Source: Paludisphaera borealis
GTDB taxonomy: Bacteria > Planctomycetota > Planctomycetia > Isosphaerales > Isosphaeraceae
DNA: 64,000 bases
Reading direction: 5' to 3'
Assembly: GCF_001956985.1 (NCBI RefSeq)
Contig: NZ_CP019082.1
Location: forward strand, 5,394,001-5,458,000
Below are positions 13,248-22,022 of this stretch, in pieces. Position numbers and translations under genes: made by a program. Under the pieces are notes generated by a model. That model made no database searches, had not been told where the DNA came from, and worked only from the letters and a program-made list of their open reading frames with translations. Position 1 is the first letter of the stretch, and each line of letters starts with the position of its first letter.

Positions 13248-13335
13248 CCGAATACAAGCCCGAAGCGCCAGCGAGTGCATTTCCGGTCGGCCGCTGGAAT
13301 CCATGCACTCGCTGGCGCTTCGGGCTTGTATTCGG
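13248..13335. repeat. 88-bp intergenic palindrome, family A copy 1
   Basis: Perfect 33-bp inverted arms (13248-13280 and 13303-13335) surround a 22-nt loop (13281-13302). The arm core is AAGCCCGAAGCGCCAGCGAG. It sits between the 5' end of the OPT gene and the 3' end of the adenylate-kinase-like gene. A second copy at 14071-14160 and a decayed one at 45421-45496 share the core. Confidence 0.9.
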
Positions 13336-13372
13336 ATCTCGGCATTGCCTTGCGCTGCGTAACCTGACCCGC

Positions 13373-14014
13373 TCAGGCGATCCCGGCGTTTCGGAGTTCG
13401 GAGAGCCGGTTGACGATGTCGCGGAGGACGTGGATCATGGCCTGGCCGGCCTCGATCTTGTAGACCAGCTCGGGAGGATAGAAGCTGAGGGTCTGGAAGG
13501 TCTCTTCGTGGTACGTGTTCAGCCGCCGTTTGATGACCTCGTCGCTCATGTCGTCGAGGCGGTTCTCGCGCAAGGCCCGGGCCCGCAGCCGCTTCATGGC
13601 GAGCTTGACGTCGTCGATGTTCAGATGGAAAATCTGGACGACGTCGAGGCTGGCGTCGAGCTGCTCGGCCTGGGCGCGGTTGCGGGGCAGTCCGTCGAGA
13701 ATCAGGGTCTGCTGGTCGGGGAGGAAGAACTCCTGGAGTTCGAGGATCTTGATGTGCCGCTCGAAGATCCGGACCGTGAGGTCGTCGGGGACCATCTTGC
13801 CGACCGACGTATAGCTCTCGATCTCCGCGCCTAACTTGCCGAGTTTGGGGATTTTCCGGAACACGTCGCCCATCGAGATGTGGACGAGGTCCGGGAGTTG
13901 GCCGAGCACCGTGCCTTGCGTCCCCTTGCCGCTGCCGGGCATGCCGAACAGGAGGATCGTGCGACACTTGCCCTGGTAGTCGACGAAGTCGAAGCTGTTC
14001 CGGGTGGGGGTCAT
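13373..14014 (-). CDS. Adenylate kinase family nucleoside monophosphate kinase, short LID
   Basis: A 213-residue cytosolic P-loop kinase. After a ~17-residue N-terminal extension comes LLFGMPGSGKGTQ (P-loop), then the NMP-binding region with HISMGDVFR and a helix-rich segment, and LDGLPRNRAQAEQLD, which is the adenylate kinase signature with Arg for substrate phosphate. After the FHLNID strand the LID is only a short helix pair (RALRENRLDDMSDEVIKRRL) without the four-Cys or long beta LID of typical bacterial Adk. Overall length is normal because of the N-terminal extension and a longer C-terminal helix. It likely transfers phosphate between ATP and AMP or another NMP; specificity is not certain. 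AGGT 8 bases before the ATG supports the start. Palindromes of the same family lie on both sides of the gene. Confidence 0.85.
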   Translation of the reverse strand: MTPTRNSFDFVDYQGKCRTILLFGMPGSGKGTQGTVLGQLPDLVHISMGDVFRKIPKLGKLGAEIESYTSVGKMVPDDLTVRIFERHIKILELQEFFLPDQQTLILDGLPRNRAQAEQLDASLDVVQIFHLNIDDVKLAMKRLRARALRENRLDDMSDEVIKRRLNTYHEETFQTLSFYPPELVYKIEAGQAMIHVLRDIVNRLSELRNAGIA

Positions 14015-14070
14015 ATGGCTTTACCTGTCGCGGTTTGCATTTGAGTCGCGCACTCTGCGAATCCGAATTC

Positions 14071-14160
14071 CCCGAATACAAGCCCGAAGCGCCAGCGAGT
14101 GAATTTCCGATCGGCCGTTGGAATCAATTCACTCGCTGGCGCTTCGGGCTTGTATTCGGG
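14071..14160. repeat. 90-bp intergenic palindrome, family A copy 2
   Basis: Perfect 35-bp inverted arms (14071-14105 and 14126-14160) with a 20-nt loop (14106-14125). Arms and loop closely match copy 1 at 13248-13335; where the arms differ (the GTGCAT end against GTGAATT), both arms of each copy differ together, so pairing stays perfect. It lies between the 5' end of the kinase gene and the start of the histidine phosphatase gene. Confidence 0.9.
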
Positions 14161-14256
14161 GGCCGCCGATCGCGAGCCTGTTTTCATGAAGTCGGGCGGA
14201 CCGGCGATCGGTCGCCGCCCCTATTCTTTCTCTTTCGTCACGCCCGGAGCAAGACG

Positions 14257-14886
14257 TTGCAGGAAACTCGCCTTCTTCTGATCCGACACGCCGAGACCTC
14301 GACCCCCAACGTCTTCCACGGCGCAGAATCCGACATCGGTTTGAGCCCCTGGGGAGAGCGTCAAGCGGCCTTGCTGGGTGATCGCCTCGCGAACGTCCGG
14401 GCCGACGCCCTGTATTGCTCGGGGATGCGCCGGGCGATCGCCACCGCGGGGCCCGTCGGCGCGGCCTGCGGCTTGACGCCCGAGGTGGTCGTCGATCTCC
14501 ATGAGCGGCGGATCGGCGCCCTCAGCGGCCAGACCCGCGAAGCCGGGTGGGACGTCTACGGCGAATCGAAGCGGCGGTGGATCGCCGGGGATCTCGAATT
14601 CAGCCATCCCGGCGGCGAGTCGTTCGCGGCGATCGCCCGGCGGGTCCTGCCGATCCTTGAGGAGTTTCGCCGCCGCCACGAGGGGCGGACGACTATCGTG
14701 GTCGCTCACGGGATCGTGATCCGCGTGGCGCTTCTGAGCCTTCTACCGGATTACGTCCCCGCCGACTTCGACCGGATCGCCATCGACTTCGCCTCGATCA
14801 ACGACCTCGCCTGGGACGGATCGAAATGGAACGCCCTGGCTCTCAACGAAGTCGTCGCCCCGTCGCCGGCCCGGCCGGTGGCTTGA
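14257..14886 (+). CDS. Histidine phosphatase family protein (phosphoglycerate-mutase-like)
   Basis: A 209-residue cytosolic phosphatase of the branch-1 histidine phosphatase superfamily. LLLIRHAETSTPNVFHG is the RHG-type motif with the nucleophilic His; YCSGMRRAIATA supplies the second Arg pocket; the acid/base Glu is in LHERRIGALSG; the second His is in VVAHGIVIR. Substrate cannot be told from sequence; family members include phosphoglycerate mutases, cobalamin and sugar phosphatases. I chose TTG at 14257 (MQETRLLLIRHAE) because CGGAG lies 9 bases upstream and the protein then starts like its relatives. An ATG at 14035 would make the first 40 residues out of the palindromic repeat, which I regard as non-coding. 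A hairpin terminator follows the stop. Confidence 0.85.
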   Translation: MQETRLLLIRHAETSTPNVFHGAESDIGLSPWGERQAALLGDRLANVRADALYCSGMRRAIATAGPVGAACGLTPEVVVDLHERRIGALSGQTREAGWDVYGESKRRWIAGDLEFSHPGGESFAAIARRVLPILEEFRRRHEGRTTIVVAHGIVIRVALLSLLPDYVPADFDRIAIDFASINDLAWDGSKWNALALNEVVAPSPARPVA

Positions 14887-14903
14887 GCTTGCCATGAAAA
14901 GCG

Positions 14904-14930
14904 AACGGAGGGCCCGAGAGGCCCTCCATT
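14904..14930. terminator. Hairpin terminator between convergent genes
   Basis: Stem GGAGGGCC (14907-14914) / GGCCCTCC (14920-14927) with loop CGAGA, extended by GAA/TTC beyond one mismatch. It separates the rightward phosphatase gene from the leftward DUF1559 gene. No T-run follows. Confidence 0.6.
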
Positions 14931-14975
14931 CGCCGCGCGAAACCACGCGCTGAGTTCGGCTTGCGAGAACCATCG

Positions 14976-16010
14976 TCAATAGCTGTCGGACGAGAGCACT
15001 TCGCCGCCGTCCCGCGAACCGAGGGCCATCCAGGTCTGCTGGGCGACCGAGTCCTTAACGAACCGCACCGAGCCGTCGGCCAGCAGAACGTTGACGCCGC
15101 CAGGGTGGGCGCTACTGGGCAAGAACAGGTGGCCGAAGTCGGAGCCGCAGGTGTTGGAGCAATCCCACCGGCAGGCCGAGTAGGTGACCAGGTTCGAGTT
15201 CGGCGTCAGGATGATGTTGGTGAGCGACAGTCCCGGCGAGCCGGTCTGCCAACGTTGGCCGCGGTTGGAACCCCCTCCAGGCGCGGCCACGAAGGCCTGC
15301 TGGCAACCCTGGGCGTTCTTCATGACGCCCACGAGGTTGGTGCGCGCGTCGTAGATGTTTGTGGTCGCGTCGCTACTCATCCCTGTTCCCGAGATCACGC
15401 CGCGATGGCGGGCCGAGAGCTTGTTGAAGTCGCCGGTGAGGGCCTCGACGTAGGCGATGGTGTTGGACGTGCCGTCGGGGATGTCGGCGACGCCGTACGC
15501 CGTGTTCTCGGGGGCGAAAATGCCGTTGGTGTTAGCGTTCCAGGGCAGGGTGCCGGTGCCGAACGAGCCGTGGTAGCTGTTCAGGTGGTCGCGGCCCGCG
15601 TTGCCGTCGGACGGGCAGAGGAAGCCGTTGACCTTGACGTTCCAGACCGTGCTGTTGAGCGCCGCTCCCGTGCCGTACCAGACGGTCCAGGCGAAGTTGC
15701 ACGAGTTGTAAACGGGGGTCTGTTCGACGTAGGGGAGCATCATCGCCAGGGCGCTGAACGTACCCCAGGTCGTCTGCACGCCAGGATCACTGTAGGCGAT
15801 CGCGTTGCCCATCGGGAACGAGCCGACGCCTTGGTGATAGTTGTGCAGACCCAGACCGATCTGCTTCAAGTTGTTGATGCACTGGGCGCGGCGGGCGGCC
15901 TCGCGGGCCGACTGGACGGCCGGCAAGAGGAGAGCGATGAGGACGGCGATGATGGCGATCACCACCAGCAGCTCGATCAGCGTGAATCCTCGAGAATTTT
16001 TCTGAGACAT
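14976..16010 (-). CDS. DUF1559 prepilin-like protein
   Basis: A 344-residue planctomycete DUF1559 protein. The N-terminus [25 protein letters not shown] is a type IV prepilin/pseudopilin methylation and helix signal (cleavage at G-F), followed by the conserved [20 protein letters not shown]. The C-terminal domain ends with the family motif [21 protein letters not shown]. Such proteins are exported, present in dozens of paralogues per planctomycete genome, and their exact job (pseudopilus or surface fibre component) is not established. ATG 16010 has GGAG 7-8 bases upstream. A small lipoprotein gene precedes it on the same strand (238 bp gap); another DUF1559/lipoprotein pair lies at 33.5-35 kb. 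Confidence 0.9.
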   Translation of the reverse strand: MSQKNSRGFTLIELLVVIAIIAVLIALLLPAVQSAREAARRAQCINNLKQIGLGLHNYHQGVGSFPMGNAIAYSDPGVQTTWGTFSALAMMLPYVEQTPVYNSCNFAWTVWYGTGAALNSTVWNVKVNGFLCPSDGNAGRDHLNSYHGSFGTGTLPWNANTNGIFAPENTAYGVADIPDGTSNTIAYVEALTGDFNKLSARHRGVISGTGMSSDATTNIYDARTNLVGVMKNAQGCQQAFVAAPGGGSNRGQRWQTGSPGLSLTNIILTPNSNLVTYSACRWDCSNTCGSDFGHLFLPSSAHPGGVNVLLADGSVRFVKDSVAQQTWMALGSRDGGEVLSSDSY

Positions 16011-16248
16011 GCACAATCTCCACGAATAACGGAGGATGAGATACGAAGAGAGAACAGAGTGCGGAAATCTCAGCCTCGCAAGTCACCTTCAGAATCGAAG
16101 CGACGCAGCGAGGCTCCTTGCGGAACAAGGCTCGATGTCGAGGGCAGCGAGTCGACGCCCCGGGCGGAAGGACCTCGCCGCCCGAAGATGACGATTACCA
16201 GGAAATGGGATCGGGTGCCGACGCGCTTGCTGGTCGAGGGGAGGAACG

Positions 16249-16452
16249 TCAGGGCTTCGCTGCGGGCTTTGCCTTCGCCGCGCCTTTGGTCTGCATGAGC
16301 TCCATCATGCCGTTCTGGGCCCCGGCGTCGGCCTTCTTGGCTTCCGGAGAACTCGTGACGGTCGCCCGGTCCTCGTCGCCCCCGCAGCCGCTCAAGAAAG
16401 CGAGAGAACACACCACAACCGGTGCCAGAGCGGCGACAATAAGTCGTTGCAT
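16249..16452 (-). CDS. Small lipoprotein linked to DUF1559 gene
   Basis: A 67-residue protein: signal peptide with lipobox L-S-G-C-G-G (Cys near residue 22), then a short hydrophilic Ala/Lys-rich chain ending AKAKPAAKP. Maturation would leave a lipid-anchored peptide of about 45 residues on the inner or outer membrane. AGGAG lies 11 bases before the ATG (and 5 before an in-frame TTG two codons earlier, which could be used instead). It lies upstream of a DUF1559 gene in the same direction. The lipoprotein at 33467-33664 has a similar build (lipobox S-G-C-G-G-N, central M-M-x-x-M, A/K-rich end) and is also beside a DUF1559 gene. Function unknown. Confidence 0.7.
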   Translation of the reverse strand: MQRLIVAALAPVVVCSLAFLSGCGGDEDRATVTSSPEAKKADAGAQNGMMELMQTKGAAKAKPAAKP

Positions 16453-16842
16453 TGTCAAATCATCTCCTGTCGCGGCACCAATCTTGTTTGATTAGTGCAG
16501 ATTGGATTCGTCTGGGCCAAGGCTACTCATGGCGGTGCGGCGACCCGAGGCCGAATAAGCCCAGGCTCTTCGCCGCACGGGATTCCCGCGCGTCGGGTGA
16601 TCGATGAATACTTACTAGTCAACGACGCCGAAGCACGACCCGCCGTTCGATGATCCCGTAAGCAAGATTCCAGTCAGGCGCTCCGCATATTCTCTTGTTC
16701 GCCCTCGGTCCCAAGCGAATGACGACGGGCGCAAAAAAACACGCGAGTCGAGGACTGGATGCGCCTCGGACGCCGTCAGTCGTGTCGGTGTTGTGGTCGA
16801 ATGAAAGAACCCTGCGGAGTGATCAAAGCAATCTATGTTTTC
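16453..16842. other. Intergenic region, no gene seen
   Basis: This 390-bp stretch lies between the ftsK 3' end and the small lipoprotein start (both leftward). It is less G+C-rich than the genes around it and should contain the promoter of the lipoprotein/DUF1559 pair near 16470-16560. I saw no repeat or hairpin of note. Confidence 0.4.
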
Positions 16843-19398
16843 CTAGGCGGCGGTGTCAAGAAGTTTCGTCGAACCCAGATGGAAATCGGAGAAACAACGG
16901 CCGAACTCAAGAATTAAGACGCAATGTCCATGTAATGATGTTGCGAACGAAACAATTAAGACTCGGCGGAAGGGCGATGGGGTCTCAGGCTCGACACAAT
17001 TGAGACTTGGTGCTAGGGAAGGGCCTGCCGCGCGGCTTCGCACCAGCGGAGTTCCGCGGCGATCAGGCCGCCGCTTCGCTCCGGCCGCCGTCTCCGCCGT
17101 CTCCCCCCCCTTGAGAGCTTCCCATTCGTCCCAGGTGTAGAGGACTTCGCGGGCGGAGCCGCTCTTGAATTCGCCGACGACGCCGTCCTCGGCCATGAAG
17201 TCGATCAGCCGCGAGGCCCGGCCGTAGCCGATGCCCAGGGCGCGCTGGAGCAGCGAGCACGAGCCTCGGCCTTCGCGGATGACGATCTCGATGGCGGGCT
17301 CGTACAGGTCGTCGCGTTCCTTGAGCGCCGCGCCGCGCTCCTTGCCCGAGGGGCCGCCGCCGACCTTGAGCTGCATCATCTCGCGGCTGTATTCAGCCGG
17401 GTACTGGCTGAGGTATTCGGTGACGCGGTTCAGCTCGGCGTCGGAGACGTAGGTCCCCTGGGCGCGGACGATCTGCGACGTGCCGGGGACCAGGAACAGC
17501 ATGTCGCCGTTGCCCAGCAGCTTGTCGGCGCCCATCTCGTCGAGCACGACGCGCGAGTCGCTCCGGCTGGCGACCTGGAAGGCGATCCGCGCGGGCATGT
17601 TGCCCTTGATCAGGCCGGTCACGACGTCGACCGTCGGTTTCTGAGTGGCGAGGATCAGGTGCATGCCGACGGCCCGCGACTTCTGCGCCAGGCGGACGAT
17701 GTGCTGCTCGACCTCCTTGCCGGCGGTCATCATCAGCTCGGCGATCTCGTCGGCGACGATCACGATGCAGGGCATGTAGGTCGGAATCCGCTTCGCTTCC
17801 TCGTCGTCCTCGGGCTGGGTGCGGGCCATGATCTCGTCGGCCCCCAGCGCGTTGTACGACTGGATGTTCCGCACCCCCGCGCGGGCGAGGAAGCCGTACC
17901 GCTCGTCCATCTTGTCGCAGGCCCAGGCCAGGATCGACTCGGCCTTCTTCATGTCGGTGACGACCGGGTGCATCAGGTGGGGGATCTTCTTGAACTGCGA
18001 CAGCTCGACCACCTTGGGGTCGATCATGATCATCTTGACCTCGTCGGGCCGACGGGTCATGAGAATCGACAGGATCATCGCGTTCAGGCAGACCGATTTG
18101 CCCGTCCCGGTGCGGCCGGCGATCAGCAGGTGGGGCATGTCGGCCATGTCGAAGACCATGGGGACGCCCTTGACGTCCTTGCCCAGGAACAGCGGAATCC
18201 GGCACTTCTGGCTCTCGCCGTCGACCCCGGCGATCACGTCGCTGAGCCGGACCATCGATCGCCGGTCGTTGGGGACCTCGATGCCGACGGTCGTCTTGCC
18301 GGGGATCGGCGCCACGATCCGGACCGTCTGCACGGCCAGCGCGATCGCCAGGTCGTCGGCCAGGCTGGCGATCCGCGAGACCCGCAGACCGGCCTCGAGC
18401 TCGATCTCGAACTGGGTGATGACCGGCCCGGTGTCGATCTGGACGACCCGGACCTGGTAGCCGAAATCGAGCAGCGTGCGCTCCAGCAGCATCGCGCGAG
18501 CGTGGATCTGGGCCTCGTGGTCCTGGATCGGCACCGGCGCGGCGGGTTCGAGCAACTCGAACGGCGGGAGCTGGAACGGCGAGCTGGGATCGATCGGGGG
18601 AATCGAGGCCGGCGTCCGCGCGAGCGTCCGCCCGGCTTCGGGCCGAGGCTGCGGCAGGGCGGGGCCGCGCTGGACGACCGGGCCGGGCTTGGTGGCCATC
18701 TCGGTGATGACGGCCGATCGACCGAGCGCCTGCCGAGGCGGCTGCGCGTGGTCGACGAGGGCTGGGGCGGACTGCCATTCGCTCGCCCCGAGGTAGCCGC
18801 CGTGCGGTCCCTGAGCGGAGGGCGCGGAGCCGGCCCGTCGACGACGGCCCAGCCCCTGGAACCGGCCCGCAAGCTCCTGCGCCGGCATCGAGATCAGCAC
18901 GTCGTGGCAAAGCGCGACGCCGAACAGGCCGATCGCGAACAGGATCAAGAGCATCCCGGCGGTCCCGAATTGGCCTTCGAGCAGGCAGACCGCCATCGCC
19001 CCGACGTATCCCCCCGTGCCGACCGGGGGGCTGGGCCTGATCCCCGGGCCGAACTTGTCGATCAGGGCCGCGACGACGGCGACGACCAGGACGAAGCCGA
19101 CGGCCGGTCCCACGCGGTCGGTGACCTTGCGACGGCGGGCGACCAGCAGGTTCAGAGCCGCCATCGCCAGCAGGACGAGCCACGACGCCCAGCCGAAAAG
19201 CTGATACGAGACGTGGGCCAGGCTGGCGCCGACGGGGCCGCAGGGGTTGGCGAGGGCGGTCGATGCGCCGCCTTCCGCCGTTTGCCAGCGGATCGCGTCG
19301 GCCGGGTCGTAACCGTGGAGGCTGAGCGCCACGAAGATGTTGAGGATCAGGAACGCAAGCGCGGGGGCCGATTGGAAGAGTCGCTGGCGAAGAAGCAT
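16843..19398 (-). CDS. ftsK: DNA translocase FtsK/SpoIIIE
   Basis: An 851-residue division-site DNA pump. About four N-terminal membrane helices (residues about 10-190) anchor it, followed by a Pro/Gln-rich linker, the alpha/beta motor domain with Walker A GRTGTGKSV at about 427-435 and Walker B IVIVADEIAELMM, and the gamma winged-helix domain (about 690-760: SCSLLQRALGIGYGRASRLIDFMAEDG) that reads KOPS-type sequences. Family members end just after this domain; here the frame runs on for ~85 residues of basic, then hydrophobic, low-complexity sequence into A/T-richer DNA, which looks like non-coding DNA read through for lack of a stop. ATG 19398 (MLLRQRLFQ) fits the membrane domain start. It closes the aroF-to-ftsK leftward run, 160 bp after rpoZ. 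Confidence 0.93.
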   Translation of the reverse strand: MLLRQRLFQSAPALAFLILNIFVALSLHGYDPADAIRWQTAEGGASTALANPCGPVGASLAHVSYQLFGWASWLVLLAMAALNLLVARRRKVTDRVGPAVGFVLVVAVVAALIDKFGPGIRPSPPVGTGGYVGAMAVCLLEGQFGTAGMLLILFAIGLFGVALCHDVLISMPAQELAGRFQGLGRRRRAGSAPSAQGPHGGYLGASEWQSAPALVDHAQPPRQALGRSAVITEMATKPGPVVQRGPALPQPRPEAGRTLARTPASIPPIDPSSPFQLPPFELLEPAAPVPIQDHEAQIHARAMLLERTLLDFGYQVRVVQIDTGPVITQFEIELEAGLRVSRIASLADDLAIALAVQTVRIVAPIPGKTTVGIEVPNDRRSMVRLSDVIAGVDGESQKCRIPLFLGKDVKGVPMVFDMADMPHLLIAGRTGTGKSVCLNAMILSILMTRRPDEVKMIMIDPKVVELSQFKKIPHLMHPVVTDMKKAESILAWACDKMDERYGFLARAGVRNIQSYNALGADEIMARTQPEDDEEAKRIPTYMPCIVIVADEIAELMMTAGKEVEQHIVRLAQKSRAVGMHLILATQKPTVDVVTGLIKGNMPARIAFQVASRSDSRVVLDEMGADKLLGNGDMLFLVPGTSQIVRAQGTYVSDAELNRVTEYLSQYPAEYSREMMQLKVGGGPSGKERGAALKERDDLYEPAIEIVIREGRGSCSLLQRALGIGYGRASRLIDFMAEDGVVGEFKSGSAREVLYTWDEWEALKGGETAETAAGAKRRPDRRGTPLVRSRAAGPSLAPSLNCVEPETPSPFRRVLIVSFATSLHGHCVLILEFGRCFSDFHLGSTKLLDTAA

Positions 19399-19558
19399 GG
19401 GGTCCCCCGGGCGCGCAGCCGGGCTGGCCGCGCGGCATCCAGCCGGCGCATCGAGTCGCCGTGTCAAGAACAGCGTCGGTACACCTAGTGATCGGCCGGG
19501 GTTTGGACGGCCTTGCACGGAGAATGAACCCGTCCGTGGGTTCAGGCTCCGCGTCTGC

Positions 19559-19831
19559 TTATTCTGCCGACTGGGTAAGATCCACGGTGCCGCCTTCGAC
19601 CTCGATCTCCTCGGTGGGCTCGTTGGTGTGGAGCTTGCCGGACATGTCGAGGTAGATCTTGTCCTGCATGATCTCCTGGATCACCATCGCGATCTTGTCG
19701 AGCCCGCGCGCGTCGACCAGGGGGCGAGCCCCTTGGTTAAGCGCGATCATCCGCTTTTGAATCAAGGTGGAGAGCTTGAAGCGTCCGCCGACCTTGTTGA
19801 CGATGAATTCTTCCTTCAGTTCTTCAATCAT
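19559..19831 (-). CDS. rpoZ: RNA polymerase omega subunit
   Basis: A 90-residue protein with the omega core: [26 protein letters not shown], matching the region that clamps the beta-prime C-terminus, followed by an acidic tail (EEIEVEGG). Omega helps assemble and stabilise the RNA polymerase core. ATG 19831 has GGAGGTGGG about 10 bases upstream; this site lies within the end of gmk, whose stop codon overlaps the rpoZ start by 8 bp, so the two are translationally coupled. The gmk-rpoZ order after yicC is widely conserved in bacteria and supports the call. Confidence 0.88.
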   Translation of the reverse strand: MIEELKEEFIVNKVGGRFKLSTLIQKRMIALNQGARPLVDARGLDKIAMVIQEIMQDKIYLDMSGKLHTNEPTEEIEVEGGTVDLTQSAE

Positions 19832-20423
19832 GAGCGTTCCCACCTCCACAACGGTTTTGCGAGAGCGTCGCGGCCAGTTCGTCGACGCACGTTTCCAGGT
19901 CGTCGTTCACCAGATGGATCTCGTAGCGCTGCGCCGTCTCGATCTCGCGGCGCGCGTTGGTCAGCCGCCGCGTGATGGTCGCCTCGTCGTCGGTCCCGCG
20001 CGCCCGCAGCCGGCGTTCGAGCACCTCGGGCGACGGCGTCTGGACGAAGATCAGCAGGGCGTTGGGCACCTTCTCGCGGATCTGCAACCCCCCTTGAACG
20101 TCGATCACCAGGACGATGCAGATCCCCCGCGCGAGCGCCTGGCGGACGGGCTCGGCGGGCGTTCCATAATGCGAGCCGTGGACGAGGGCCGACTCCAGCA
20201 GGTCGCCCCGCAACCGCTCGAACTCCTCCGGGCTGACGAAGAAATAATCTCGACCGTGAACCTCGCCGGGGCGAGGTGGGCGGGTCGTCGCCGAGATCGA
20301 TCTCTGAACGGCGGGCCCGACTTTCTCCAGCAGCCGCTCCACGAGCGTGCTCTTGCCCGAGCCCGACGCCCCCGAGAGAACGACCAGGCGGCCCGGCAAC
20401 GCGGTCCAATCGACTTCGGCCAC
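19824..20423 (-). CDS. gmk: Guanylate kinase
   Basis: A 199-residue cytosolic enzyme phosphorylating GMP to GDP with ATP. It has the P-loop [11 protein letters not shown], the GMP-binding [18 protein letters not shown] with the conserved Arg and Tyr residues, and [12 protein letters not shown], then a short LID with the Arg pair in [18 protein letters not shown]. Length is typical. The start is GTG at 20423, fixed by AAGGAG 10 bases upstream and by the family N-terminus. It overlaps rpoZ by 8 bp and follows yicC by 113 bp. Confidence 0.95.
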   Translation of the reverse strand: MAEVDWTALPGRLVVLSGASGSGKSTLVERLLEKVGPAVQRSISATTRPPRPGEVHGRDYFFVSPEEFERLRGDLLESALVHGSHYGTPAEPVRQALARGICIVLVIDVQGGLQIREKVPNALLIFVQTPSPEVLERRLRARGTDDEATITRRLTNARREIETAQRYEIHLVNDDLETCVDELAATLSQNRCGGGNAHD

Positions 20424-20536
20424 CCGTTTGGTTCTCCTTCCGTCTCAACCAACGACCATCGTCCAACTGGGACATCCAAGGGGATCAACTACGCGGGACG
20501 CGGAGGAAGTAAGGAAGTAAGGTAAAAAGGGGGGGG

Positions 20537-21409
20537 TCATTCCACGTTCTGCACGAGTTCGCGGATCTTTTCCAGCGCCCCCTTGATTTCGACGACCTGC
20601 CGGCTGATCTCGACGTCGTTCGACTTCGACCCGACGGTGTTGATCTCGCGGCCCATCTCCTGGACGACGAACTCGAGCTTGCGGCCGCCGCTCTCGTCGT
20701 CGGCGATGATCTCGTCGTACTGGTCGAGGTGGGCCCGGAGCCGGACGATCTCTTCCGAGGTGTCGCCGCGGTCGGCGAGGATGGCGACCTCGCGGATCAG
20801 GTCCTTGGGATCGATCGTCACCCCGTGCTGCTGGACGAGCGTCTGAATCCGCTCGGTCAGCCGCTTCTGGTACGCCTGAACGAGGAACGGCGCGCGGTCG
20901 GCGACCTGGTCGATGCCGGCGCGAATGACCTTGCCGAGAGAGAGCAGTTCGGCCGCCATGACGGCCCCTTCGCGGGCCCGGGCGGCTTGGAGGCTTTCGA
21001 GGGCCTGGGCGACGATCCGGGCGATCGCCGGCCATTCGTCCGCGACGTTCGGCGCGGCGGCTCGCTGCTCCTCGATCACGCCGGGGAGGCTCAAAAGCGC
21101 CCCCAGGTCGACCCCCTCGCCCCCCGCCATCAGCCGGAGCTGGTCGCGGTAGCTGGCGAGGGCGATGGTGTTCAGCCGGTAATCCTCGGCGCGTCGAGGA
21201 CGCTCGATCCGGACGCCGATCTGCACGGTCCCCCGCCGCACGCGCTCGCGGGCGAGCTGCTCGATCTCGGGCTCGAGCGCGCCGTAGGGGTCGGAGATCT
21301 TCGTGGAGACCTTCAGGTGGCGGTTGTTCACCGTGCGGACTTCCGCCGCGACGGTCCAGTTCGCATCCTGGTGACGCGCTTCCCCAAATCCAGTCATGCT
21401 CAGCAGCAA
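20537..21409 (-). CDS. yicC: YicC-family endoribonuclease
   Basis: A 290-residue YicC/YloC protein. The N-terminus MLLSMTGFGEA matches the family start, and the C-terminus has the conserved block DESGGRKLEFVVQEMGREINTVGSKS-like motif (positions about 235-260) followed by VEIKGALEKIRELVQNVE. E. coli YicC is an oligomeric endoribonuclease acting on small RNAs; activity here is by homology. The start is a TTG at 21409 with GAGG 5 bases upstream; an ATG four codons later is the alternative. yicC-gmk-rpoZ is a widespread gene order, and this run is preceded by secG. Confidence 0.92.
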   Translation of the reverse strand: MLLSMTGFGEARHQDANWTVAAEVRTVNNRHLKVSTKISDPYGALEPEIEQLARERVRRGTVQIGVRIERPRRAEDYRLNTIALASYRDQLRLMAGGEGVDLGALLSLPGVIEEQRAAAPNVADEWPAIARIVAQALESLQAARAREGAVMAAELLSLGKVIRAGIDQVADRAPFLVQAYQKRLTERIQTLVQQHGVTIDPKDLIREVAILADRGDTSEEIVRLRAHLDQYDEIIADDESGGRKLEFVVQEMGREINTVGSKSNDVEISRQVVEIKGALEKIRELVQNVE

Positions 21410-21481
21410 GGCAACCTCATGGAAGAGCGAAGGGACGGCGGAACCAACCCTACGGCGTACGTCGGCCCGATCAGATCCGGA

Positions 21482-21955
21482 TCACTTGGGCGCCGGAGCC
21501 GTCGGGGGGGCGTTGCCGGGCGTCAGCGGGAACGTGCTGGTGTTCGGCAGCGCCGGGGCCTTGTCGTCGGCCGGCGCAGCGGACTTGGGCGCGGTTTCGA
21601 TGACCGGCGCCTTGGCGTCGGCGGCACCGGGAATGGCGGCGTCGGCGGCCTTGCTCTTGGACGATCCCAGATCCTTGGTCAGCGAGGTCGGCGGCTCCGC
21701 GTCGAAGACTGACGAGGTCTGCTGGCTGGTCAGGATGACCAGGAGCATGGACAGAAGGATCCAGATCGAGGCGGTGACGACGGTGATCCGGGTGAAGGTG
21801 TCGCCGGCCTTGGTGCCGAACGCGCTCGAGCCCCCCGCGCCGCCGAAGGCGCCGGCCAGGCCGCCCCCCTTGCCGCGCTGGATCAGAACCAGGCAGATCA
21901 TGAACAGCGACAAGAGCACGAGCAGCGTGTTGAGGAGGGCGGTCAGTACAACCAC
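21482..21955 (-). CDS. secG: Protein-export membrane protein SecG
   Basis: A 157-residue SecG. Two membrane helices (about 4-25 and 57-78) flank the conserved cytoplasmic loop [19 protein letters not shown] followed by SAFGTKAGD, the SecG signature. The ~80-residue Ala/Pro-rich tail after the second helix is an extension common in high-GC SecG proteins. SecG assists the SecYE channel during SecA-driven export. The start is GTG at 21955. It lies 67 bp after tpiA, a common neighbour of secG in many bacteria, and 72 bp before yicC. Confidence 0.92.
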   Translation of the reverse strand: MVVLTALLNTLLVLLSLFMICLVLIQRGKGGGLAGAFGGAGGSSAFGTKAGDTFTRITVVTASIWILLSMLLVILTSQQTSSVFDAEPPTSLTKDLGSSKSKAADAAIPGAADAKAPVIETAPKSAAPADDKAPALPNTSTFPLTPGNAPPTAPAPK

Positions 21956-22022
21956 GGAAGAAGTCCTTTGGTCTCGGGCGGGGTCAAGGTTCGCGTTCGC
22001 TGGCGCTGGCGGTGGCGTGGGT

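Noticed and set aside
13198-13308. N-terminal extension of the OPT transporter
   Set aside because: It would be coded by the palindrome; ATG 13197 has a good ribosome site and fits the family.
14035-14256. N-terminal extension of the histidine phosphatase from an upstream ATG
   Set aside because: Its first ~40 codons lie in the palindromic repeat; the family N-terminus and a ribosome site point to TTG 14257.
17659-19488. Long rightward frame opposite ftsK
   Set aside because: Antisense shadow of a clear FtsK gene.
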